From assembly GCF_000526775.1 (NCBI RefSeq), contig NZ_JAGS01000001.1:2728001-2792000 (forward strand): a stretch of DNA of 64,000 nt, read 5' to 3'. Shown here piece after piece: positions 8,961-15,600 of the stretch. Positions within the stretch are counted from its first letter, which is position 1, and each line of letters starts with the position of its first letter. Below the pieces are notes generated by a model. It was not told where the DNA came from, searched no databases, and was given only the letters and a program-made list of their open reading frames with translations. A program made the translations under genes and the position numbers. The DNA is from Ruminococcus albus AD2013 (GTDB lineage Bacteria > Bacillota > Clostridia > Oscillospirales > Ruminococcaceae).

Positions 8961-9250
8961 CGTTCTGTCCCACGAACTGCGGACTTTGTTGAGGAAGACC
9001 CTTTTGAAAAAGGGTCCTCCTCAAACGTCAGCTCTGCTGATGTTGACTCCATCCCCGAAAACTTTTATTTCTTTTTGGCATGGGGCAGCTATTTCTATAA
9101 AGTGCAGTTAGTGACCGCACTTGGCGAACTTTATAAAGATTCCTGCCCCCTGCCAAAAAGAGAGAGAAGTCTTTGGAAAGGGGTCTGGGGAATAACCTTT
9201 CTTCAGAAAGGTTTTCCCCAGCAGAACCCGCAGTCCGTAAGATAAAACGA
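8961..9250. repeat. Nested palindromic element, copy A
   Basis: About 290 bp of nested inverted repeats. Ends: CACGAACTGCGG (8971) against CCGCAGTCCGT (right end). Inside are two self-contained hairpins: 8988-9026 (arm TTGAGGA-GACCCTTT) and 9184-9221 (arm CTGGGGAA-AACCTTTC). Between them is a large inverted repeat, CTTTTTGGCA-GGGGCAG (9071 region) against CTGCCCCCTGCCAAAAAG (9150 region). The plan is that of a cruciform with two side arms. Copy B at 10751-11071 has the same plan and nearly the same central arms. It has no coding capacity and is probably a non-autonomous, mobilisable repeat family. Confidence 0.75.
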
Positions 9251-9655
9251 CAATCGCCGCAGTCGAAAGTTACCCGACAGCGGCGATCACGCTATTATGA
9301 AAGGATAGAGTAAAGGCGACCGGATCAATTGATCTCTTATTAGTATATTAACATATGCTTAACATTTTCACATCATCATAAAGTGTAAGAAAAACCACAC
9401 AAAAATCAATGCGTTACTTTAGCAACTTCTCACAACCGCATCATTTCACCACTGTTTTAAAACCATAACCCGCGTATTTTCGTGCTGATTTGACAGTACA
9501 GCCATGATCTCAAAGATCATTTTTGATGACTTTCACGAAAATTCTATGTCAAATTTGTGAAAATAACATCTTGAAAATATTTTCTTAATAATTTATAATA
9601 AGTGTATATACAATTAATAATTTATTATACAATGTGATGAAAGGGGTGCAGCTAT
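9251..9655 (+). other. Non-coding region upstream of the GGDEF gene
   Basis: No gene is seen. It holds an inverted repeat (ATCGCCGC ... GCGGCGAT, about 9252-9287), the palindrome GATCAATTGATC near 9325, an imperfect inverted repeat TTTCACGAAAATT ... AAATTTGTGAAA at about 9531-9562 just upstream of the promoter -35 box (possible operator), and the promoter at 9571-9599. Confidence 0.55.
9571..9599 (+). promoter_or_regulatory. Sigma-A promoter of the GGDEF gene
   Basis: TTGAAA (9571-9576), 17-nt spacer, TATAAT (9594-9599). It gives a ~50-nt leader, too short for a c-di-GMP riboswitch. Confidence 0.7.
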
Positions 9656-10744
9656 TTGAGAAGAATAAAAAAATCAGGCATAAACATAATGCGTTTTGAT
9701 AATCTGAACGAACACACTGTCTACGCTATCGGCGGCATATCACTGCTCGTGTCGCACATCGCATATCTGGCTATCTTCTCGATATTGTCAGTAAAACCGA
9801 TGATATACTATAATATATTCAGCGTGACTTTTTATATATGTATGCTTATCCTGCTTTATAAAAGTCATTACCGCAAGCGCCTTGTGCTGGCAACGCTGGT
9901 GGAAGTAATGGTACATTCCTGCCTTGGCTGCTATACCATGGGCTGGGATATGGGCTTCGGGACGATGCTGCTTTTCCTGATACCGATCCCCTTTTATCTG
10001 CCGCTGAGAAAGCTGATAACACCGTATCTGTTCTCACTGATACCATTTGCGCTGTATGTAGTGATAGCTGCACTGGTAAAATTCAGGAACCCTTCTGCTG
10101 AACTCTACACCTTCAAAGATCCTACGATAAACAACATTGTATACTATATAAACATCTCATTTGCGGCACTGATACTGCTCTATATTTCATCGATATATAT
10201 GTTCAGCCGCGAACTCATGCGGTTCAAGCTTACCAACAAAAACGAAAGCCTGAAAAAACTGGCGACCATCGACCCCCTGACACAGCTTTTCAACCGCCGC
10301 GCCATGAATGAATACCTCAAACTCGTTCAGCATAACTGCGAACGTTCAGGCAAAGGATATGCAGTCTGTATCGGTGATATCGACGATTTCAAAAAAGTCA
10401 ACGATAAGCACGGTCATTCAGTGGGCGACGAAGTTCTCAGGCAGATAGCCGCAGTGATAGCACAAACCGTTCCCGCCGAAGGCTATGCCGCAAGATGGGG
10501 CGGAGAGGAATTCCTGTTCATTATACCAAATGCCGACGCTTCATGCGGTGCTGAACTTTCCGAAAAGATACGCGAGGATATATATAAAAAGAATTTCAAA
10601 TCAGATAACGGTAACTTCCGCGTGACAATGACCGTAGGCGTCTGCCGCGGCAACCCTGGTGATGATATCGAAAAAGTGATATCCCTCGCCGACAAGCACC
10701 TCTATCAAGGCAAACAAACAGGCAAAAACAAAACAGTGACATGA
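9656..10744 (+). CDS. Membrane diguanylate cyclase (GGDEF domain)
   Basis: Predicted c-di-GMP synthase of 362 residues. About six N-terminal hydrophobic helices (roughly residues 24-190) form a membrane sensor without a named domain, followed by a GGDEF domain. Substrate/metal residues lie in GDIDDFKKVND; the active loop reads WGGEEF. No RxxD inhibitory site is seen just before it, so product inhibition through that site is unlikely. The TTG start has AAGGGG upstream; the next ATG (MRFDNL) is the alternative. The gene stands alone between two copies of a palindromic element. A second cyclase of the same layout is at 52744-53754. Confidence 0.9.
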   Translation: MRRIKKSGINIMRFDNLNEHTVYAIGGISLLVSHIAYLAIFSILSVKPMIYYNIFSVTFYICMLILLYKSHYRKRLVLATLVEVMVHSCLGCYTMGWDMGFGTMLLFLIPIPFYLPLRKLITPYLFSLIPFALYVVIAALVKFRNPSAELYTFKDPTINNIVYYINISFAALILLYISSIYMFSRELMRFKLTNKNESLKKLATIDPLTQLFNRRAMNEYLKLVQHNCERSGKGYAVCIGDIDDFKKVNDKHGHSVGDEVLRQIAAVIAQTVPAEGYAARWGGEEFLFIIPNADASCGAELSEKIREDIYKKNFKSDNGNFRVTMTVGVCRGNPGDDIEKVISLADKHLYQGKQTGKNKTVT

Positions 10745-10750
10745 CCCCAT

Positions 10751-11071
10751 TAACATCAGGCTATGTCATGGAAAAATATTATATCGCACGAACTGCGGGG
10801 TCACTGAGGGAAACCTTTCTGAAGAAAGGTTATCCCTCAGACTCCTTTCCAAAGACTTTTAACTCTTTTTGGCAGGGGGCAGACATTCTTACAAAGTATA
10901 GCTGTGTACGATCATATACTGAACTTTATAAAGATAGCTGCCCCCTGCCAAAAAGAAACAGAAGTTTTAGGAAAGGGGGTTTGGGGGAATAACCCTTTTT
11001 TCCAAAAGGGTTTTCCCCCAATAAGTCCCGCAGTCCGTGCGATATATTTTCCACGGCATAGCCCGATGTTA
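10751..11071. repeat. Nested palindromic element, copy B
   Basis: About 320 bp, with long imperfect terminal inverted repeats of some 45-50 bp: the left end from TAACATCAGGCTATG (10751) through CGCACGAACTGCGGG pairs with CCCGCAGTCCGTGCG through CATAGCCCGATGTTA on the right. Two internal hairpins (CTGAGGGA-AACCTTTCT near 10805, and GGGGGAATAACCC near 10983) flank a central repeat, TTGGCAGGGGGCAG (10869) against CTGCCCCCTGCCAA (10940). Same plan as copy A, but better preserved. An apparent reading frame inside it (10741-10992) is a by-product. Confidence 0.8.
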
Positions 11072-11097
11072 GCACGATTGTGAAAAGTATGTGAAAA

Positions 11098-11124
11098 TTA
11101 GCACTCTCCCCTTGACAGTGCTAA
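11098..11124 (+). promoter_or_regulatory. CIRCE operator (HrcA binding site)
   Basis: TTAGCACTC, 9-nt spacer, CAGTGCTAA: the canonical CIRCE inverted repeat with a single mismatch (C for G) in the right arm. It overlaps the -35 box of the hsp20 promoter, so HrcA binding would block initiation and heat shock would relieve it. Confidence 0.9.
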
Positions 11125-11139
11125 AATTAGTGGTATAAT
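11112..11139 (+). promoter_or_regulatory. Sigma-A promoter of hsp20
   Basis: Perfect TTGACA (11112-11117) inside CIRCE, 16-nt spacer, perfect TATAAT (11134-11139). Confidence 0.85.
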
Positions 11140-11264
11140 ATAATCAGAACAAAGGAACAGAACAGACTGCCGCGGAGGTCTGAACTATCCGTCCCGTTGC
11201 TCATGGTATAAACATTCGGCAAAAGGTCATAATATGTTTGTATGATGAAAAGGAGGACTGACCT

Positions 11265-11714
11265 ATGTTACTACCCAGTATTTTTGGAAATGACGTGTTC
11301 GATGATATGATGAGTTTTCCGAGGTTTGACGATTTCGGAGACATTGACCGCAAGCTTTACGGCAAACACGCCGACAGAGTTATGAAAACTGATGTGCGCG
11401 AGCACGATGACAGCTTCGAGGTAGATATCGATCTGCCCGGCTTTACCAAAGATGAGATCGAAATAAACCTGCGTTCGGGATATTTGACCGTGAGTGCCGC
11501 AAAGGGGCTCGATAAGGACAACAAAGACCCGCAGGGCAAGCTGATAAGGCAGGAGCGCTATGCGGGCGCAATGCAGAGAAGCTACTACGTAGGCAAGGAG
11601 CTCACCGAGGAAGATATCAAGGCGAAGTTTGAGAACGGTGTTCTCAGCCTGTATGTTCCCAAGAAAGAGCCACAAAAGGCTCTCCCCGAGACCAAGCGCA
11701 TAGCTATCGAATAA
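11265..11714 (+). CDS. Hsp20/alpha-crystallin small heat-shock protein
   Basis: ATP-independent holdase chaperone, 149 residues. The alpha-crystallin domain spans about residues 40-140: DVREHDDSFEVDIDLPGF is the start, ENGVLSLYVPKKE the conserved A-x-x-x-n-G-v-L strand, and the C-terminus ends in an I-x-I motif (IAIE) used for oligomer assembly. The GGAGG ribosome-binding site is well placed. Expression is predicted to be HrcA-controlled through the CIRCE site 140 nt upstream. Monocistronic, ending at a bidirectional terminator. Confidence 0.95.
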   Translation: MLLPSIFGNDVFDDMMSFPRFDDFGDIDRKLYGKHADRVMKTDVREHDDSFEVDIDLPGFTKDEIEINLRSGYLTVSAAKGLDKDNKDPQGKLIRQERYAGAMQRSYYVGKELTEEDIKAKFENGVLSLYVPKKEPQKALPETKRIAIE

Positions 11715-11720
11715 ATAATT

Positions 11721-11760
11721 CAGGCACTTCTGTCATGATGACAGAAGTGCCTTTTTGTTT
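11721..11760. terminator. Bidirectional intrinsic terminator
   Basis: AGGCACTTCTGTCA/TGACAGAAGTGCCT, a nearly perfect 14-bp stem, with TTTTTG on the plus side. It serves hsp20 and probably the convergent gene that ends at 11761. Confidence 0.85.
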
Positions 11761-12276
11761 TTATTCCCAATCGTATTTATTGGTCTCAAACTCAAATGTG
11801 CCTTTATCGGTGTACGTTATGTAGATCGATCTTATGTCTTGTATATCCGTATCAAATATTGTAAAGCAGACACTGCCATCGCGATGTATGCCTATGTCTT
11901 CGATCTTCAAATTTTCAAGGAAAAGTTCCTTTGACATCAGCATATGCTGCGATTCACTCATTATGAGTCCCGACTCGTCCGCAAAATGGTCAAGGGCAGC
12001 CATTTTTACACGGTAGTCCATTTCTTCCTTGTTGTTCAGCAGCTGTATGAACCTTTCCACGCCATCGCCCATATCGTCCGAACCTTCAGCGACCGTCTCT
12101 ATGTAAGCATCAATTTGATATTCGTCGTCATCATACCATTTCACTAAACCCTCGTAGATATATTCGTCATCAACGAAGGTAAATATACCCAGCGGAGTAG
12201 CTACCTGACCCTCTTTAAGGACCGGCTGTTCGACAGGCTTTTCCTTTTTGCCGAACAGTTTTCCAAAAAATGACAT
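11761..12276 (-). CDS. DUF2262-like protein
   Basis: A 171-residue cytoplasmic acidic protein. After a short basic N-terminus (FFGKLFGKKEK) it has a pattern typical of DUF2262: a first beta-rich part (TPLGIFTFVDDEYIYEGLVKW), a helical KEEMDYRVKMAALDHFADE segment and a final strand set with DGSVCFTIFD. The function of DUF2262 is unknown; many members are neighbours of polymorphic-toxin immunity genes, but there is no toxin here. It lies 25 nt downstream of ppa. Confidence 0.7.
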   Translation of the reverse strand: MSFFGKLFGKKEKPVEQPVLKEGQVATPLGIFTFVDDEYIYEGLVKWYDDDEYQIDAYIETVAEGSDDMGDGVERFIQLLNNKEEMDYRVKMAALDHFADESGLIMSESQHMLMSKELFLENLKIEDIGIHRDGSVCFTIFDTDIQDIRSIYITYTDKGTFEFETNKYDWE

Positions 12277-12301
12277 ATCTATCGCTCCTATCTTTCATAT
12301 A

Positions 12302-12832
12302 TCACTTGCAAAAGCACTCGATATACCTGTCAATACAGCTTTCGATGGTCTTTACAGCTTCATCTACGTTCTTCACATCATCGATAACGGTATCCTTGTT
12401 TTCAAGGGCTTTGTATACCGTAAAGAAGTGCTTCATTTCCTCGAAGATATGGTTGGGAAGTTCGCTTATATCTTTGTATACATTGTAGGTGGGGTCGTTG
12501 AAAGGTATGCAGATTATCTTTTCATCTGCCGCACCGTTGTCCATCATCATTATCATGCCGATAGGATAGCAATCCACCAGCGAAAGGGGCTGAAGCGTTT
12601 CGGAACACAGCACCAGAACGTCCAGCGGGTCGCCGTCTTCGGCGTAGGTACGTGGGATAAATCCGTAATTCGCAGGATAGTGAGTCGAGGTATAAAGTAT
12701 CCTGTCCATTTTCAGAAGTCCCGTTGCCTTGTCCAGCTCGTACTTTACCTTTGAACCCTTTGATATCTCAACAACAGCTGTGAACTTGTTTTTTGATATC
12801 GCCTTTGGTGATATGTCATGCCAGATATTCAT
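12302..12832 (-). CDS. ppa: Inorganic pyrophosphatase (family I)
   Basis: Soluble Mg-dependent hydrolase of pyrophosphate to two phosphates, 176 residues, normal for bacterial class I. Seen: EISKGSKVKYELDK (substrate-binding Lys), HYPANYGFIPRTYAEDGDPLDVLVL with the catalytic Asp cluster (the usual EDGDPLDVLV signature), and GMIMMMDNGAADEKIICIP. It removes pyrophosphate from biosynthetic reactions such as fatty-acid activation and translation. It precedes the DUF2262-like gene on the same strand. Confidence 0.96.
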   Translation of the reverse strand: MNIWHDISPKAISKNKFTAVVEISKGSKVKYELDKATGLLKMDRILYTSTHYPANYGFIPRTYAEDGDPLDVLVLCSETLQPLSLVDCYPIGMIMMMDNGAADEKIICIPFNDPTYNVYKDISELPNHIFEEMKHFFTVYKALENKDTVIDDVKNVDEAVKTIESCIDRYIECFCK

Positions 12833-12890
12833 ATCTCTACCTCCCTGTTGTTATTTCCATAAATTTACAGATCATTTCTGCCTTATACCT

Positions 12891-13442
12891 TTATTCTGCC
12901 AGATACATTCCGACTTCTTCAAGTGCTTCGGGTATATCGAATACAGTCTCGCCCTCCAGCTCAACCGCTGAAAGACTGCCCTGCTGTTCATCGGTAAAAG
13001 AATCCCACATGGAACAGGGAGTATCGGTCTTTGATATGCCCAGCTTTTTAAGAAGCATCTCAGCCTTGTCCTTTTTCGGGGTATAAAGCATGAACTCCTG
13101 ATAGTCCATGAAGTACAGCTCTTCCTCGGTCTTGTTAGATCCAAATCCGAAACGGCTGAGACCGTCCTGTATAAGCAGTTCTCCGTAGCGCTTCATTATT
13201 GCTCTTGCCACGGCTTTTGTGCAGTTATCGAGATAGTACACGTCATACTCCTCGCTGTCCTCGCGGGGCAGTTCAAGCAGGAAGAATACAGGCTCGTCCG
13301 CCAGTTCGATGAAACCCTCGGCAAGGTCTGCCATAAGTTCGGCGCTGATTATACCCGTAAAGCTTCCGTCCTTGAATTTGTATCCGCTTTCAATATCTTT
13401 TGCGGCGGGTGCGCTTACTCCCTGACAAAATTGAAAAGCCAT
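12891..13442 (-). CDS. Hypothetical protein
   Basis: A 183-residue soluble acidic protein. The sequence alternates beta-like stretches (EPVFFLLELPRED, YDVYYLDNCTKAVARAIM) with helices. The last third contains a CSMWDSF motif and many acidic residues. No domain is recognised. It has a strong ribosome-binding site (AAGGAGGG) before the ATG and lies alone between the ACP operon terminator and ppa. Confidence 0.65.
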   Translation of the reverse strand: MAFQFCQGVSAPAAKDIESGYKFKDGSFTGIISAELMADLAEGFIELADEPVFFLLELPREDSEEYDVYYLDNCTKAVARAIMKRYGELLIQDGLSRFGFGSNKTEEELYFMDYQEFMLYTPKKDKAEMLLKKLGISKTDTPCSMWDSFTDEQQGSLSAVELEGETVFDIPEALEEVGMYLAE

Positions 13443-13506
13443 TGGTATCCCTCCTTTTAGGGTTATTGGTATGCGGTCGCATCCATCCTCATCCGTTCGC
13501 TGATCT

Positions 13507-13540
13507 AAAACAAATGTTCCGCGTGTAACATTTTTGTTTG
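13507..13540 (-). terminator. Terminator-like hairpin after the ACP operon
   Basis: On the minus strand, AAACAAAAATGTT pairs with AACATTTGTTT around the CG-rich loop ACACGCGG, ending in a short T run. The stem is AT-rich, so the strength is uncertain. Confidence 0.5.
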
Positions 13541-13570
13541 CGTGGTGGCATGGGTCGCCGCTAGTTTCGC

Positions 13571-13813
13571 TTACTTTCCTCTTGCGGCGATTATCTTCAT
13601 CATTTCGCCAACATTATTCATGCCCGATACTTCGCCCATCTTGAACTTCATACCGAACTCGTCTTCAACAGCGCCTATCAGCGTGATATGCTCGATTGAA
13701 TCCCAGTCCTCGATATCATCAGCAGTGGTATCGGCTGTTATAACTATGCTGTCATCATCAAAAACATCTCTGAAAACTTCTGTCAGTCTTTTTTTAAGTT
13801 CCTTAGCGTCCAT
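13571..13813 (-). CDS. Dedicated acyl carrier protein
   Basis: An 80-residue acidic acyl carrier protein. Ser39 in the motif EDWDSIEH is the expected 4'-phosphopantetheine site (general-purpose ACPs have DSLD). The stop of the FkbH-like gene and this start are directly adjacent (TAA-ATG), with the ribosome-binding site inside the upstream gene. It is the last gene of the MBOAT operon, so it is inferred to carry the acyl (possibly glyceryl) group loaded by the FkbH-like enzyme rather than fatty acids. Compare DltC in D-alanylation systems. Confidence 0.88.
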   Translation of the reverse strand: MDAKELKKRLTEVFRDVFDDDSIVITADTTADDIEDWDSIEHITLIGAVEDEFGMKFKMGEVSGMNNVGEMMKIIAARGK

Positions 13814-15598
13814 TTATTGTTCCTCCGTATTGACATTTATTGCTGTATTTTTGCTTTCGCTATGTGCTGAAACTTCCAGCTTCCAGACGGTATTGCCATC
13901 ATCATCGGAGCTCTGCTTTTCAAAGCCCAGCTCCCCGAAAAGTTCAGCCACCATCTTATTTTTCGCGGTGGGGTAATAGTAGCCGTATATCTCGGCTATG
14001 CCCTTTTCCTTACTAGCTTTCACCAGTTCGTCAAGCATAGCGTATTCCATGCCCCTTTTGAGCACACGGCAGCTCATCAGCCACAGTTCAAGGTCGAGCT
14101 TATTGCCGTTCACTTTGCCTATGACCTCGGATACTACGCCGTTATCGCCGTACTTATCCACAAGCTTGCCATACAGTGTGATGTACTCATCGCTGTTCAT
14201 GCGTTCTTCCATTTCGGTGACGGTATATCTGCGGGTAGTAACATTGAACTGATTGCTCTTTCCCGCCAGCTGAGCCAGACGCTGTACATACATGGGCTTA
14301 AAAGGTGCTATCTCGGCAAACATTTCAAGGCTCCTGAGATAGTCGTCATAATCCGCGAATTTTGACTGCTCCTGTTTTCTCTGCATATTTGCGGCATACA
14401 TCTCGGTACGTTTAAGGTCATCTGCTGAAAGGCTTACCACCTCAAAGAATCCCGAGCGGTCGATGTTTCGGATATAGTCTGCCACGTTATCCATATCGGG
14501 AGCTGCAAATCCGCTTCCGCGGACTATCTCCCTTTCGGCGGGATTATCGTCCGCAAGCACAATGGCATCGGGCAGTATATCAAGCTCTTTCGCGGTATTT
14601 ATAAGGTTCTCGCTTTTGGGTTCCCAGTTTGCTTTTATCAGGGTGAAATCCGAAGGTCTCAATGCGCCCTCGGGGTGTTCAAGTCCCGCGATGGCGTTTT
14701 CTTCCTCGTTTTTTGAACATACTGTCAAAAGCACGCCTATGTCTTTGAGCGATCTGACATATTCCTGCCACTGATAGTAAGCCATAGCCTCGGCAGTTTC
14801 CTGCCCTATTGTGAGGTTCTCAGCACCGTCATCACCGACGATACCGCCCCAGATGGTGTTATCGAGGTCTAGGGCAAGCACCTTTTTATTTCTTCCGCAT
14901 ATGGCTTTTATGACCTTTGCGGCTTCAAAGCAGAGATCGGGTATAAAGCGGATATTCAGGCTGTATTTGTAAAGATACCAGTACTGCGGATCGCTCCAGA
15001 CATCAAGTCCGCATACTGCCGAAAGGTAGTTTATATCATTGAGATATACTCCGCTTGCGGCGTTTATCTCCTCTGCCAGCCTGATATTCAGCCTTGTGAC
15101 GTAATTTACAAGACCTCTTTTATCACTGCCGTCGCTGTTGCCCAGAAGTCTGAAACTCGGCAGTTCAAAATTGTTCTGTACCACAGCACAGCCGAAGTTC
15201 GCTTTCAGGCTTTCCCACATCTGCTTATAGCCCGCTATCTCGTTTTCAAGACCCTCGGCTATATCAGCTTCAGACATTTTGGGTGTCGGCTTGAATGTAA
15301 GATTTCTCAGTCCCGTATGCAGAAATACTATCTCGGGCTTGAAAGCCAGAAGTTCCTCAGAGGGGAACAGTGCTTCCTGCCTGTACTGGGCATATTCACA
15401 TTCGTAGAACTCAGCTTTTATGCCATAGTTCAGCAGGAAAAGTTCCAGCACCGATACTATATCCGAGGTGGTAGACCCGCCCAGCACAGCTATGCGCTTT
15501 GTCAGCACGGGCGTTACCTCTTCGGTCAGCCGCCTTTTCAGCGACTTTTTCTTTTTCATTATATACCCGCTGTCAAAGGGGTATTCAAGTTCTTTCAT
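13814..15598 (-). CDS. FkbH-like HAD-IIIC protein with GNAT-like C-terminus
   Basis: A 594-residue member of the FkbH family (HAD superfamily IIIC). Order: an SGNH-like N-terminal domain (GGSTTSDI near residues 40-47), the HAD core (LALDLDNTIWGGIVGDDG near 243-260, with the Asp nucleophile), a linker, then a C-terminal GNAT-like acyltransferase domain with the family's SNQFNVTTRRY near 455. Known relatives convert 1,3-bisphosphoglycerate to glyceryl-S-ACP in polyketide pathways. Next to a private ACP the same loading role is inferred. The start follows GAGG inside the upstream gene, 2 nt after its stop. Confidence 0.88.
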   Translation of the reverse strand: MKELEYPFDSGYIMKKKKSLKRRLTEEVTPVLTKRIAVLGGSTTSDIVSVLELFLLNYGIKAEFYECEYAQYRQEALFPSEELLAFKPEIVFLHTGLRNLTFKPTPKMSEADIAEGLENEIAGYKQMWESLKANFGCAVVQNNFELPSFRLLGNSDGSDKRGLVNYVTRLNIRLAEEINAASGVYLNDINYLSAVCGLDVWSDPQYWYLYKYSLNIRFIPDLCFEAAKVIKAICGRNKKVLALDLDNTIWGGIVGDDGAENLTIGQETAEAMAYYQWQEYVRSLKDIGVLLTVCSKNEEENAIAGLEHPEGALRPSDFTLIKANWEPKSENLINTAKELDILPDAIVLADDNPAEREIVRGSGFAAPDMDNVADYIRNIDRSGFFEVVSLSADDLKRTEMYAANMQRKQEQSKFADYDDYLRSLEMFAEIAPFKPMYVQRLAQLAGKSNQFNVTTRRYTVTEMEERMNSDEYITLYGKLVDKYGDNGVVSEVIGKVNGNKLDLELWLMSCRVLKRGMEYAMLDELVKASKEKGIAEIYGYYYPTAKNKMVAELFGELGFEKQSSDDDGNTVWKLEVSAHSESKNTAINVNTEEQ

Positions 15599-15600
15599 AA

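Noticed and set aside
10741..10992. 83-residue reading frame after the first GGDEF gene
   Set aside because: It lies in palindromic element B, has no ribosome-binding site and no protein-like composition.
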